A stretch of DNA of 64,000 nucleotides, from positions 24,942,136-25,006,135 of the forward strand of contig NC_061111.1 of NCBI RefSeq assembly GCF_002878395.1, in the 5' to 3' direction. Below are positions 10,801 through 22,599 of the stretch, piece by piece (within the stretch, counting starts at the first letter, position 1; the number at the start of each line of letters is the position of its first letter). Both the position numbers and the translations under genes were made by a program. The notes under the pieces were generated by a model that saw only the letters and a program-made list of their open reading frames with translations, had not been told where the DNA came from and did no database searches. This DNA is from Capsicum annuum (taxonomy: Eukaryota > Streptophyta > Magnoliopsida > Solanales > Solanaceae).

Positions 10801-13139
10801 TTATCAGTACGAGACTCTATCAAACAAGATGAGATTATAAATCTAAAGATAATTTCAAGGTTAGTAATTCCTTATGTTATCTTTCTTTTGTTACTAATAA
10901 TATAATTATTGTTGGATTTGAGGAAAAATAATTGGTTTGGAACTATTTAAGTTTTAAATTTATTCCTCAAAAATAATATTATCAAAAGGAATGATAATAT
11001 ATTGGGTTTAAGTCCCATTAATTTATGTCTAAGACGTTTTTATATGGGTAAGACATTGAGTTTGTATCTCAATGCACTATATTGATGATATTATGAAGGC
11101 TAAGGCAAAATAATGTGTTTTTAATGAAAAGTCATGAAATATGTCTCATTAAATATGCTTCATTCCATGAAGTGAATGTGGTAGCAATATATGATAAGTC
11201 TGAAATATGACAACTTACTTTATTCTTGAAATGTATATGATAGCAGTGCATAATATATCTGAAAAAAGACAACCGATTGAATGCACGAATATACGCATGG
11301 AGGGACAATATGATAATGATCATCAAAACTGATGATATTTTCACACGCATATTATGATTATAAGATATGTTAGGAAAAAATTCTCTAGATCATATGTATG
11401 CTTCGATTTGCTCCTGAAGTAGCAATATCATAAAAGAGGTTATAAGTTATCAATTTGATAGGCTTTACACACGATTATATTTCATTCATGGAAATGAGAA
11501 TTTCAATTGTTATAAGCATAGATCCATTCCCTGGGTGAATGTGATGATATTTAGTGAAGCTTATCAACAAACGTGAAATTGATTGTGATGACTTCACAAC
11601 TCACCTCTGAATGAGTCAGAATAATCGAGAAGAGTTATTTTGAAATCTACTTCTAAAGTAGTATAACTGAAATTTATTCATGTAATAGTGAATCTGAAGT
11701 TTACTAAAGTAAAAGGTACATGTCATGATAAACATGGAGTTTGCTAGAATAAAAGATCATAAGTTGACATGAACGATTATAACATCCCAAAGATATGCAT
11801 ATTGAGTGTTGGACATGTAATGAAGAATTAGAAAATTCTTCAAGAATTCTTCATGTTGTTTATTCTCATGATAAGTTGGTTGGACCAACTAATTATTGGA
11901 TTGGATCTCTCAAAATTTGAAAAATATAAAAGGTGAATAAGGGTCCATTCACCTTTCATTTGATATGTTGAAAAGATAAATCAATAAGATAATCACATGT
12001 ACATTTATTGTCAACCAGTAGTTTGACATTCATAAAGTTGTTTGCTCAATAAGATTGAGTTAAGAGCATAACTTTCAGATTGTGCAATCAAGACAATTCA
12101 TCTTGATGAAAATGGTTTGACATTGAATCCCTTCAATAAATAGCTAAATCATTGCTGATGAGAACAAAGCTTCATGTGTTGGTCTGAAATACGATATGTT
12201 GCATACAATAAGACTTGCATGCATTAAACCAATAAATTATAATTATTTTTTTCCTCTCAATTGATTCAAGGTTAGGAACCAACTATTTCATTTAATAGTT
12301 TTGATAAGCGATATACAATTAATAAATATACCATGATGTACAAAGATGTATTTCTCAAAAAAGATGGAGGATGTATGTTAGTTATCCTAACATAAGGGGG
12401 AGATTACAAGCATCTATGAAATATGTTAGGAATTATCATCAGATCCTCATTTAAAAGATAATTCAAGTCATATGCCGGAAGCATTTACTGACTCAAATTT
12501 AATCTCATATCTAAGCTGCAGGTGCTTCTATTTTGCTTTTTTAAAGGACAAAATCTATGCATGCATGAAGCATGGTAGACTAATCGGTTTCAAATGAAAT
12601 AATCTTCGAAAAGGATAATTAGCAAATAATCATAATAAGAAGGCGATGTGCTCTTGAAGAGCCTACGACATAATACTTTATGAAACCTTATGAGAGGTTC
12701 AGGTACCTGAAAATAATGAAGTGATGAAATCTCAAAATGTTATGTCACGTTGTGAACCGATACGAAATGATATATCATCAATATCTTTCATACAATATTA
12801 GTGCAATATTGTGAAAGATTATGAGGATCTGAATTTTATGTTTATTTAAGTATGCTGACGTAGAAACATTTATCAAGTGACATGAAAGGATGCATCTTGG
12901 TAAGTATAAAACTTATTTAATTTGCAGTCCAGGCACTTGAAGATGTCATATATGAAATATTAAATATTGTCACTTGACAAAATTTATATGAAACTTTCTA
13001 AGGATTCAAAATGTTTGAAGTTTCTGGGAAACTTATTTAGAATCCTTATATTGTATAAACTTATAACTTGAAAATTATTGAAACTTTTAGAGAATTTTTG
13101 AAAACAATAGATTATTTGCTGAAATGAGAAATATATCGA

Positions 13140-13490
13140 ATTAGATTAGTTATGCAGTACTATATCTTAGTGCAAGTGGTGTACTCATGTATCTTGCAAA
13201 TACTACAAGACCTGATATAGCATTTTCAGTCAATTTGTTAGCAAGAGATAATGCAATATGCATAGCATATCTTAATGGAGGATTCATAAAAAGAGATAGG
13301 ACGAAACACACTTCATCAAAGCTTTTCTACATGCATGAGCTCCAAAAGAATGGTGATATTAACATGCAATAGATTCGTTCAAGTGACAATGTGGCTGATT
13401 TATTCACCAAATCTCCTTTAATTACAACTTAGAAGATGATGCACAAGATCGAGATGCAAAGTTTCAAGGATGTTCTTATTAGGAGGAGTT
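13140..13490 (+). pseudogene. Copia pol remnant (RT/RNase H end)
   Basis: In one frame 13187-13250 reads 'MYLANTTRPDIAFSVNLLAR', the conserved end of the Copia reverse transcriptase. About 13375-13490 reads 'SDNVADLFTKSPL...MMHKIEMQSFKDV', the typical C-terminus of Copia RNase H. The stretch between them, which should hold the RNase H catalytic residues, is deleted or scrambled. Not functional. Confidence 0.75.
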
Positions 13491-13687
13491 AATATGCGTT
13501 GTACTCTTTTTTGCTTATGAGGTTTGTTCCACTGGGTTTTCCTTGTAAGGTTTTTAATGAGGCAACATATATGTATATTGCTAGAGATGTGTACTCTTTT
13601 TCCTTCACTAGATTTTTTTTCCAGTGGTTTTTTCTAATAAGGTTTTAACGATACACATTATCTATAAATTAGACATTCAAGAGGGAG

Positions 13688-13903
13688 TGTTATAAATGTA
13701 CAATGTCTATTTTACCATATATAGAGTGAATACCTATTTTACTGTATATTGTATATGCCTATTTATGAAAAAGTTACAAAACTCCAAAATTAGTTTTTCC
13801 TATAAATAAAGAGGTTTTTCTTCATTGAAATTCATTCTCAAGAAAAGTAAGAATTCCTGTCTATTCTCCCTCTACTCTTTGTTCTTTATTATTTCATAAT
13901 ATA
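13688..13903 (+). repeat. 3' LTR of gutted Copia
   Basis: Begins TGTTATAAATGTAC after the purine tract and ends near 'ttcataatata'. It is shorter than the 5' LTR by the 49-bp duplication and several small indels, so the two LTRs have diverged clearly. Confidence 0.75.
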
Positions 13904-15641
13904 TTTTTTTTCTATCCTAATTTGCATTTTCTATCGAGGGTAATACGCTCTGTTTGATAAGCTGAAGTTGCTCCTTGTGGTGTCTAGTTGATATTTCCCA
14001 TATTTAACTGTTGCCAAAATGTTCATTTCCCAAGCAATACTTGCAGTATCAGCTTTAAAAAAAATAAATTAAATTTAAAAAGAAAAAAAGCTCTAAGAAC
14101 AGTGATGAAGAAACCGAAAGTAATCGAAACGATCATTGGCGACGACGGAACCCTAGACCGAATCAGCCAGTTACCTGATCCACTGCTTGTCAAAATCCTC
14201 TCTCTTTTACCAACAAAGGATGCTTTCACCACATCTGTTATCTCTAAACGGTGGCAGCATCTCTGGACTTGTACGGATACCCTTAATTTTACTTGTTTAT
14301 CTCTTCATTATAAGGATGAAAACTTCATATCCTTTGTCGATTTCGTTTTATCACAACGTAGCGCTTCAAAAATAAGCAAATTTCAGCTCAAAGTTTCAAA
14401 CAAATGTTGGTACGACTTGGAGATCAGAAAATGGCTTACTTATGTTATCGACAACAATGTGGAAAATATCGTGATGGAGTCTAATTATATGATACTGTAT
14501 AATTTGCCTGATTTTTCTGCACTTGTTCGTCGCTGATCTCATTAGATTTGACTCGTTGTAATTTTGATAAAGGTGTTGTTATATCATGGAAATCTCTGAA
14601 GACATTCAAGTTTAATCATGGGAAGTTAGATGATGAAGTAATTGTGCAGTTACTATCAGGTTGTCCTGCTTTGGAAACTATTGAATTGTCATCTTGCCGT
14701 ATCTTTAGTCGTCTCGAAATTAATAATAATTTTAACTTAAAGAGTTTGAAGTTGGAAGATTGTTATGTTCGTTTTGGAAGAGGTTGTCATTCGTTGAAAA
14801 TTATTGCACCATATGTTCAGCATTTGGAGATTTCAGGAACTATTGGGGATATTAAGTACTATAGGTTATTAGACGTATCGTCGTTGGTCAGTGCTGAGCT
14901 TACTTTTGGTATTAGATGTAAGATGTGGTCTGATTATGAAGATGGGGAGAATTACAAATGTCTTGATCATCATTGTATTGTGCAGACCCTTGTCAAAAAT
15001 TATCTTCAGAAATTGAGTCATGTAACAGAGCTAACAATCGGGTCTTGGTTTGTAGAGGTACGTTTGTCTCAAAATTACTCTAAGTGCTCTATTTGATTTT
15101 TTGCAGATAGTTCTAGGGCGCAATATAATTGACAAAAAGAAAAAAAAGCATTGCATTCACCTTTTGTGGTTTTTTACAACTTTTCATTCATCCTTTGGAG
15201 TATGATAGTTTTTCTTTTATCGTATATATGTTGCTGTCGCTTAAAGTTTTACATATAAACAAAAACACCCGGAAAGGGTGACTGAATTTCACTCTCTATC
15301 ATCCTTATTACTCCTCAATTCCCATCAAGTGTTGTCTTATTCTCTTATTATAGAACTATTGGTTTGATATAAATTACTTCCTTTTTTGAATATACTACAC
15401 CAGATCCTGTTCAAGCTGCAGCTTGACAGAGTGCCGCTTCCAGAACTGAGATGCAAATGTCTAACACTCAAGTTGCAATTGACAAAGTGCAATTTTTCTG
15501 GAGTAGCTAGCATATTGCAGGCCTTCCCTCACGTGGAGACACTCAACATCGACATGCAAGTCAATGTAAGTTCCCACATCCTCTATTGTTCCCTTCGTAT
15601 AACTATTCATATTTTGGCATTTTTGACATGCCCTCTTATCT

Positions 15642-16027
15642 TGTTAAAGTTGTACAATAGCAGCTGCTACTTTCTAGTTTGACTAATTCTGTAGTATAGC
15701 TATATTTTAGCGTTCAACTAGTGCTTTGTTATTTTTAGCTTGAGGTAAATGACCGTGAGGGTCATTACATGATATTTTTCCCTGTTTTGTAGTACTGCAT
15801 ATATGTGTTCCTTAAGTTTAGGAGAATCTCGTTTAGTGGAATTACAATAGTGGTTTAGTGGGATAATGACTCTTTAAAATATGTAAGCCTATATAGGCCC
15901 CTAAGGGTATTGAATAAATGTATCCAGCCACATTCTCTGCAAGCAGTTATCATGTTTCTCTTGTCTTCTGTTCGTCCTGCTATTTTTCTTTTCAACTATT
16001 GAGTTTTCTGTTCAGTTGAGTTCATCA
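15642..16027 (+). repeat. 5' LTR of intronic Copia
   Basis: 386 bp, begins TGTTAAAGTTGTAC and ends 'gagttcatca'. Relative to the 3' LTR it has about 30-35 extra bases around 15745-15790, including 'gaccgtgagggtcat', a small palindrome, which could be an insertion in one LTR or a deletion in the other. Confidence 0.85.
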
Positions 16028-16030
16028 TTT

Positions 16031-16043
16031 GGCATCAGAGCCA
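16031..16043 (+). promoter_or_regulatory. Primer-binding site, tRNA-Met type
   Basis: TGGCATCAGAGCC directly after the 5' LTR, one base away from the usual TGGTATCAGAGC complement of initiator tRNA-Met. It primes minus-strand DNA synthesis in the retrotransposon cycle. Confidence 0.8.
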
Positions 16044-16176
16044 GAGCCAGATTTAAAGGAGAGAAAGAGAAGCCACACAAAACATATATTTGTTGTTGGT
16101 GGCAACAACCATCTTCTTGAACATAAACTGTTGTTTTACAAAAACTAAAATAATTGATTTTTAAGCCATAGGTGGA

Positions 16177-16990
16177 GTGAAGAAACTCAAACATCAGAAT
16201 TACAAAACATGGATGACATGTATGACCTCCTACATGGAAGGTCAAGATCTTTGGGAAGTCGTTAATCGAAGCGAAGTCAAACTAGGGGTAGAAGAACCAA
16301 ATGACCCATTGAGGAAATGGATGATTAAAGCAGGAAAAGCATTGTTTGCCCTCAAAACCGCCATCGAAGAAGATATGTTGGAACATATACGAGAAGCTGA
16401 AACACCAAAGGAAGCTCGGGACACGTTGGCTGCACTCTTTTCAAAGAAGAATGACACACTGCTACAACTTTTAGAAAGTGAATTGTTGTCGATAGCTCAA
16501 AATGATGTGAGCATTGCGCAATACTTTCATAAAGTGAAGTCGATATGTTGTGAAATTTCAGAATTGGAACCAACAACTCCAATCAGGGAAATCAGGATGA
16601 AAAGAATAATCATTCATGGTTTGAGATTTGAATACAAAAATTTTGTTACTGCAGTACAGGGATGGTAAAATCAATCATCACTTGTAAAGTTTGAGAATTT
16701 GCTTGCTGGCCAAGAAGCCATGGCAAAACAAATGAGTGGAGTTTCACAAAAAGGTGAGGAAACGCTCTACATCAACAAAAGAAGAGGGAACTCCAAGCAG
16801 TACAATATAGGTGGATCGAAAAGAAATGATGATAAGGCAAAAAATCATCAAAGAGAGGGAAGCTATCGTCCAAGGAGAGCTTCAAAGAATCAATGGGGCA
16901 AAAATAAGAGGTTTGAAGGAAAGTTCCACAATTGTAGAAAGAATGGCCATTAAGCCAAGTTTTGCTGGTTCAATAAAAGGCTTGTTGAGA
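16177..16990 (+). pseudogene. Copia gag (UBN2 type), broken
   Basis: Residues from about 16177 read like plant Copia Gag ('NYKTWMTCMTSYMEGQDLWEVV', 'LKTAIEEDMLEHI', 'AQYFHKVKSICCEISEL'). A TAA at 16666 interrupts it, and the frame resumes through a basic stretch to a nucleic-acid-binding knuckle near 16928-16965. That knuckle reads 'FHNCRKNGH', stop, 'AKFCW': the first Cys of the CX2CX4HX4C pattern is lost and a stop lies inside. Coiled, packaging-type Gag in origin; not functional now. Confidence 0.8.
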
Positions 16991-17104
16991 GCAATGTTGC
17001 TGCCACTTCCGGTCTAAAGGAAAATAGTGAAGATGACTGGGATTTTGTAACATTCTTTGTTGTTGAACAAGAGGAGTTAGCTTTTACAGTAACAACCTCA
17101 AATT

Positions 17105-20100
17105 AACTATGAGAATGACCGGATTATTGATTTCGGATGCTCGAACCATATGACCGGCGACAAAGAGAAGCTGCAAAATCTGTCTGAGTACAAGGGAAGT
17201 CGTGAGGTGGTGACAACCGACAACACAAAATTACCGATAGCTCACATCGGTAAGGCTGTAGTGTCTCCAAATAATTGTGCTAATTTGATGCTGCTCCAAA
17301 ATGTTTATCATGTACCAGATATGAAGAAAAATCTTCTTTCGTTAGCACAATTACCAGCAGAGACAAACAATAGGTGTTTTCTTCCCATATGTTCTAGCCT
17401 TGGTGGACAGAGTTACCTGGTACCTGTTGCTGGTGGTAGGTGGTAGGTATCCCGTGGATTTAGTTGAGGTGCGCGCAAGTTGGCCCGGACACCACGGTTA
17501 TCAAAAAAGAAAATTGACATCATCGGGTTACTTTGTTTTGTTTGGTCCGCAAGATGTAGGGATATTTCACGATCTTGAGATTAAAGAAGAGTCAGTAATA
17601 AAGGGACGAAGATTGAATTCCTTCTATGTAATGTCGGCAGAAACCGCATATATAGACAAGAAAAGAAAGAAAGAAACCGTAGACTTATGGCATATGCGGT
17701 TGAGTCATGTTAGCTATTCGAAACTTAGTGTCATGATGGAAAAGTCAATATTGAAGGGTCTTTCGAAACTTTCAGTAAGTACAAATGTGATATGTGCAGG
17801 CTGTTAGTGCAGTAAAGTGCATCAGCTTCTGTATGAGGAGTCAAAATATAAGGCCAAGGAACCATTAGAGTTAATTCACTCAGATGTGTTTGGACCTGTC
17901 AAGCAAGTTTCCGTAGGCAGGATGAAATATATGTTGATCTTCATTGATGATTTTTCCAGGTACGTGTGGGTTTACTTTTTAAAGGAAAAGTGTGATACAT
18001 TTTCAAAATTCAAAGAGATTAAAAAGGTTGTTGAAGCAGAGGTTGACAAGAAAATTCTTTGCTTGCGAACTGACAATGGTGGGGAATATACCTCATATGA
18101 TTTTGCTGAGTTCCTTCAAAAGTGTCGAAAATATCATCAGTTCACATGTACAAATACGCCGCAGCAGAATGCATAGCAGAAAGGACGAACATACACCTAT
18201 TAGAAATTTGTCGAAGCATGCTTCACGTGAAAAATATTGCAGCACAATTTTGGACAAAAGCTATGAAAACTGCAGCTTTTGTGATCAATAGACTTTCTCA
18301 ACCAAAGGTTAAGTTTTCTTTCACCTTTTGAGAAGTTGTGGATCATGAAATCTTCAGTTAGCTATTTCCGTGTTTTTGGATGTGTATGTTATGTATTTGT
18401 ACCTAATTATTTACGTAGCGAGATAGACAAAAAGGTTGTTAGGTGTATTTTGTAGGGTATGACAGTCAACGAAAAGAGTGGCGATGTTGTGATCCAATAA
18501 CGGATAGTGTTACACTTCTCGAAATGTGATGTTTGATGAAACCTCTTCATAGTGGTCTTCAAATAAGGAACTGCTGCCAGATTCAGATGTTCTCAAAGAT
18601 ATATTGTACTTGTCTCATATCCAGTTGAGTCTAGATTGATGAAGCTGAAGATAAAGCTATATGGAGATAATGTTGAAGGTGTGACTCAAAATCCTTGGCA
18701 AACTGGTTTGTACGAACAACTAAGTGAAGAAGGTGAGCTAAATGGAGCAAACACACCACCTACACTTAGAAGGTCAACAAGAATCAGAAGCAAAATCCCA
18801 AGTATGTCAATTCTGCCATACTAGAAAAAGAAGATGAAAGAGAGCTAGAAACTATTAAGGAAGCATTCCAAAATCCGAAATGAATTAAGCTATGGAGGAG
18901 GAAATTGTTGTGCTAGAATTGAATCAAACTTGGGAGCTCGTGGCAAAGTCGAAGGATGTCAAACCTATTTCCTGTAAATGGATTTTACAAGATAAACCAT
19001 CACACAAATGGATCAATTGAAAGGCACAAAGCTCTTCTTATAGCTCGGGGTTTTACTCAGTAATATGGACTAGATTATGATGAAACATTTAGTCTAGTGT
19101 CAAAGCTTACCACTTACCACTGTCCGGATTCTACTTGCACTTGCAGCTAATAAAGATTGGAACCTTTGCCAGATGAACGTAAAGAATGCATTTTTGCATG
19201 GAGAGTTGGATAGGGAGATCTAAATGTGTCAACCAATGGGCTTTCAGAGTCAAGATCATTCTAAGTATTTGTGTAAGCTTTGAAAGGCACTATATGGATT
19301 AAAGCAAGTGTCAAGGGCATGGTATGGTAAGTTTTCAGAATTTCTTACTCATAGTGGTTATTCCGTAGCACCGATATATTCCAGTTTGTTTGTGAAAAAT
19401 GTTGGAAGAAAACTAGCTATTGTGCTAGTATATGTGGATGATCTAATCCTAACAGGAGTTTGTGAAGAAGAAATTCTCTAAACCAAGAAGAATTTGTCAG
19501 TTCGCTTCCAGATGAAGGAACTTGGACAGCTCAACCATTTTCTCGACTTGGAGATTGATCGTAATGAAGAAAGAATTTATTAGCATCAGAAAAATATTCC
19601 AAAGATTTGTTGAAGAAGTTTGGGATGTTTAATGGCAAACCAATCTCAACAGCATTGGAGCCAAATGCTAAGATGTGTGCACATGAAGGAAAAAATTTGG
19701 AAGATGTGACGATTTATCGACAATTGGTAGTGGTAGGTAGTCTGATTTATTTAACTCAGACTCGACCTGATATTTCTTTTGCAGTTGTTGTGATGAGTCG
19801 CTACATGCACAATCCAAAGAAGAACCACATGGAGGCTGTTCGGCGAATAATAAGTTATGTGAAAAGTACGATTGAATATGGTCTTTTGTACAAGAAAGGT
19901 GAGAATGCGAGTTGGTCGGATACTATGACTCTGAATATGGAGGGGATCATGATACCTTTGTTCAAATATTGGCTTTGTGTTTAAGCTTGGAGTTGGAGCA
20001 ATTTCTTGGTGCAGCAAAAGAAAAAAAATTTCTTTCTCAAAAAAGACAGCCAACAATGTTGTTGTCTACAACAGAAGCTGATTATCGGGCAGTATGCAGT

Positions 20101-20340
20101 TGATGAAGGACTTGCAACAACCAGTTGGATACGCAGTTCCCTTGTACTATGACAATCAGTCAGTGATCTGCTTGGCCGGAATTCCTGTTTTTCATGCACA
20201 GACTAAGCATGTGGAAATATATTACCATTTCATCAAAGAAAAAGTGTTGAAATGAGAGATTGACTTTGAGCATATTAAAACCGAGCAGCAAATTGCAGAT
20301 GCTTTCACCAAAGGTTCAAGTGTCAGTATGTTTGAAAGTT
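17105..20340 (+). pseudogene. Copia pol (PR-INT-RT-RH), broken
   Basis: Order of pieces: protease 'IIDFGCSNHMTGDK' near 17123, with Phe in place of the Ser/Thr of the catalytic D-S/T-G; a SINE insertion; GAG-pre-integrase 'LWHMRLSHVSYSKL' (17690); integrase core with 'HSDVFGPV' (Asp) and 'LRTDNGGEY' (Asp) at 17880-18090; RT from about 18890 with YVDDLI at 19431; end of RT 'TRPDISFAVVVMSRYMHNP' (19765); RNase H pieces 'STTEADYRAVCS' (20067) and 'KTEQQIADAFTKG' (20279). At least ten stops or shifts separate them. Confidence 0.85.
17358..17511 (+). mobile_element. SINE nested in Copia pol
   Basis: The sequence 'ttcttcccatatgttctagccttggtgg...' through 'ggtgcgcgcaagttggcccgg' to 'caccacggttatc' plus an A-rich tail matches my memory of a common nightshade SINE. 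It interrupts the protein between the 'LLSLAQL' and 'TSSGYFVLFGPQDV' parts of the Copia polyprotein, which are normally adjacent. Only a weak 'AATT' remains of the target duplication. The insertion is later than the Copia. Confidence 0.75.
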
Positions 20341-20374
20341 TATGGTTAAGACAGGAGTTGATGTCGAGAGGGAG

Positions 20375-20726
20375 TGTTAAAGTTGTACAACATCAGCTGC
20401 TACTTTCTAGTTTGACTAAGTCTGTAGTATAGCTATATTTTAGTGTTCAGCTAGTACTTTCTTATTTTTAGCTTGTGATATTTTTTCATATACTGCAGAA
20501 ATGTGTTCCTTAAGTTTAGGAGAACCCGTTTAGTGGAATTACAGTAGTGGTTTAGTGGGATAATGACTCTTTAAAATATGTAAGCCTTTACAGGCTACCA
20601 GGTGTATTGAATAAATGTATCCAGACACATTCTCTGCAAACAGTTGTCACGTTTTTCTTGTCTTCTGTTCTTCCTTCTATTTTTTTCAACTATTGAGTTT
20701 TTTGTTCTGTTCTGTTGAGTTAATCA
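20375..20726 (+). repeat. 3' LTR of intronic Copia
   Basis: 352 bp, begins TGTTAAAGTTGTAC after the purine tract and ends 'gagttaatca'. It has several substitutions and a gap relative to the 5' LTR. Confidence 0.85.
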
Positions 20727-21051
20727 TTACCCTCCCCATATCGAAAGTTTTTTAAAGGAAAATGCAACTGTATTAGTTATCAATAACTATCTTTTGTCAC
20801 TGTAAAGTTTCAGATTGATCTGGTAAGGACTTCCTATTTTCTCCTTCATAAAATGGCTCACTGAAAGAAAAAACGATGGTTAACAACTCAACGTTTTTAT
20901 GCTTTGTTTGGTTTACCTTCTCCTTGAGTCAATAAGATAGGAATATGCTATCATTTGTTGCGAATGATATTTCTCGTGATTTTGAAATTCATTTCGTACG
21001 AGACACTTTACCATGAAATTTATTTGTTACTTTTGTGTAATATAAGTTTGA

Positions 21052-21147
21052 GCAATACTTCGCCCGAGGTAGTGGTATGGACTGCGTACATCTTACCCTC
21101 CCCAGACCCCACTTTGTGGGAATACGTTGGGTATGTTGTTGTTGTTG
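21052..21147 (+). mobile_element. Truncated SINE in F-box intron
   Basis: TS/SolS-type 3' part ('ACCCTCCCCAGACCCCAC', (GTT)n tail) of 96 bp, flanked by an 11-bp duplication, TATAAGTTTGA, at 21041-21051 and 21148-21158. It lies just upstream of the FBD exon. Confidence 0.82.
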
Positions 21148-22078
21148 TATAAGTTTGATCAGGCGATCGACCTATATTTGATCCAAATTATATTGCCCAT
21201 CTCCAGGATCGTCATCATTTTCACTGCCGCTATGATGTTAGTTATTTGGACAAAGATGATACTATCGGTTTGGAGAGTTGGATTTCAAACTTTGCATTTC
21301 GCAGTCTCAAGAGTATTAATATTATCTGCTCCTTTGCGATGTGTTTGGAAGAGCACCGTCATAAGCTGTTTGAACTTTCACAATTTCTCTTAAAGAGTGC
21401 ATTGGTTTTGGAGAAGTTCCTTATCATAGCAAAGAAAAGAAAATGCCAGCACTGTTCAAAGAAATGTGTTTCCCCATATTGTCACAATTAGCTGCAAATT
21501 GGAACGTTGCAGGAGAAGCTCCACCAAATTTATGCTGGTTTTCCATGAGTCGGATTTTGATGACTGGAATGCATGTGGTTTTGTTTCTCCGCACACTAGA
21601 AATGGCGCTTCATATTCTATCTTTCCGGGTTCACTTCTGATGATGTTATGAATATTTAACTCGTCTATGTTAGTAAAAATGATCCTTTTTGTGATCTTTC
21701 CCCTGCTGTATTTGTGCACCATCATCTTCTTCAACTTGGTATTCAAACAGCTATCTGTATCTTGATTAAGTTCATAGTTTTATGATCTTGCCAGGTCTAA
21801 CATGTATTCTCTCTTAGTAAGGAGGATTTTGAGATTCCTGAAGTTCAGTGCTCATGCTAACTTTCTTTGTCGCTGTAGATGTGACTGCCAGCACATTAAA
21901 ATAAGTTACTTGCTTGGTTTGTTAGGGGTATTTATCCTCGCGTATCTCAATTTTTTGTGCTCATTCTTCTTATGTGTTGTTGAACCTATTTCTTTTTGTT
22001 GGTTTTGTACTGCCCTTTTCTGATTTTGATTGAATTTTTTAATGAGCTTTTTGGTGTTCCTTGTTCATATACTTGACC

Positions 22079-22143
22079 CTTGTGGTTCGGCTTTTCCCCG
22101 GCCCCACACATTGCGGGAGCTTTAGTCCACCGAACTTCCCTAG
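22079..22143 (+). mobile_element. Short SINE 3' fragment (Au type)
   Basis: The 65-bp sequence 'ttccccggccccacacattgcgggagctttagtccaccg...' resembles the 3' end of the Au SINE family. It is flanked by a 15-bp target duplication with one change (TTCATATACTTGACC 22064-22078, TTCATATATTTGACC 22144-22158). The minus-strand F-box copy has the matching empty site at about 3675-3690. Confidence 0.75.
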
Positions 22144-22599
22144 TTCATATATTTGACCATTTCATTTTGATTTTCATGGACTTCCTATTGATCTTTACTC
22201 GACAGACTCTGGTTAAATAGTCTTTATTTTTTTAATGATATGAATATATTTGATTTTTGAATACTCTCACGGCATTTCATCTGTGGGCTCTACTACATTG
22301 TTCTTTGTTATATTTTGCTGTGCTTTCGGGGTTTGACAGTTGACCATTTGGTAACTTTTCATCGTTTATGATAAACCATATGGTAATGTTTCAATGGCAG
22401 AGAAATCAAACAAGAGTTACTCCTGTTTGCCCTGTCTTGTATTTTTGTTATTGGTTTGTGGGAGTAGTAATTTGAGTAAATGAACGTGTGACTTTAAGAA
22501 CACCTCTTAGTTCCATGAAGATGATTTGCATTATGAAAGGAATTTCTCATGGAATATAATGCAGCCAATGGCAATGTATTGGCCAATACCTCTAGTTTT

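Larger units (their letters stand above)
10514..13903 (+). mobile_element. Gutted Ty1/Copia retrotransposon
   Basis: A 3.39-kb element with LTRs at 10514-10800 and 13688-13903 (TG start 'TGTTATAAATGTAC' in both), a polypurine tract 'aagagggag' just before the 3' LTR, and 'TTATCAGTACGAGAC' as a probable primer-binding site right after the 5' LTR. Flanking T-rich pentamers (ctttt / ttttt) may be the target duplication. Gag, integrase and most of RT cannot be read, and only the end of pol is recognisable. The interior between about 10830 and 13150 is AT-rich with no ORF of note. Confidence 0.8.
15642..20726 (+). mobile_element. Ty1/Copia retrotransposon in F-box intron
   Basis: A 5,085-bp element in the same orientation as the F-box gene. 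LTRs lie at 15642-16027 and 20375-20726. After the 5' LTR comes a primer-binding site 'TGGCATCAGAGCC' (16031-16043, initiator tRNA-Met type), and before the 3' LTR a purine tract 'gagagggag'. Gag, protease, integrase, RT and RNase H follow in Copia order but carry many stops and shifts. The flanking pentamers are tatct and ttacc, so no clean target duplication remains. The order of domains and the YVDDLI RT motif (19431-19448) support Copia. Confidence 0.88.
14105..21640 (+). pseudogene. F-box/LRR/FBD gene, split by Copia
   Basis: Start ATG at 14105. The F-box lies at residues 18-55 ('DRISQLPDPLLVKILSLLP', then 'SKRWQHLW'). The frame is lost by a one-base change near 14512-14516, a stop follows at 14534, and the LRR part continues in another frame (14548-15057, 'LLSGCPALETIELSSC'). 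A GT donor at 15058 joins in frame to exon 15404-15565 (AG at 15402-15403, GT at 15566). The next intron holds a 5.1-kb Copia element and a SINE. The FBD exon ends at 21491: 'DDTIGLESWISNFAFRSLKS', then 'KLFELSQFLL'. A one-base loss near 21476, relative to the minus-strand copy, causes a premature stop. F-box proteins link substrates to SCF ubiquitin ligases. With two frameshifts this copy is probably dead, although the F-box part alone could still be translated. Introns outside the Copia are short and conventional. Confidence 0.82.
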
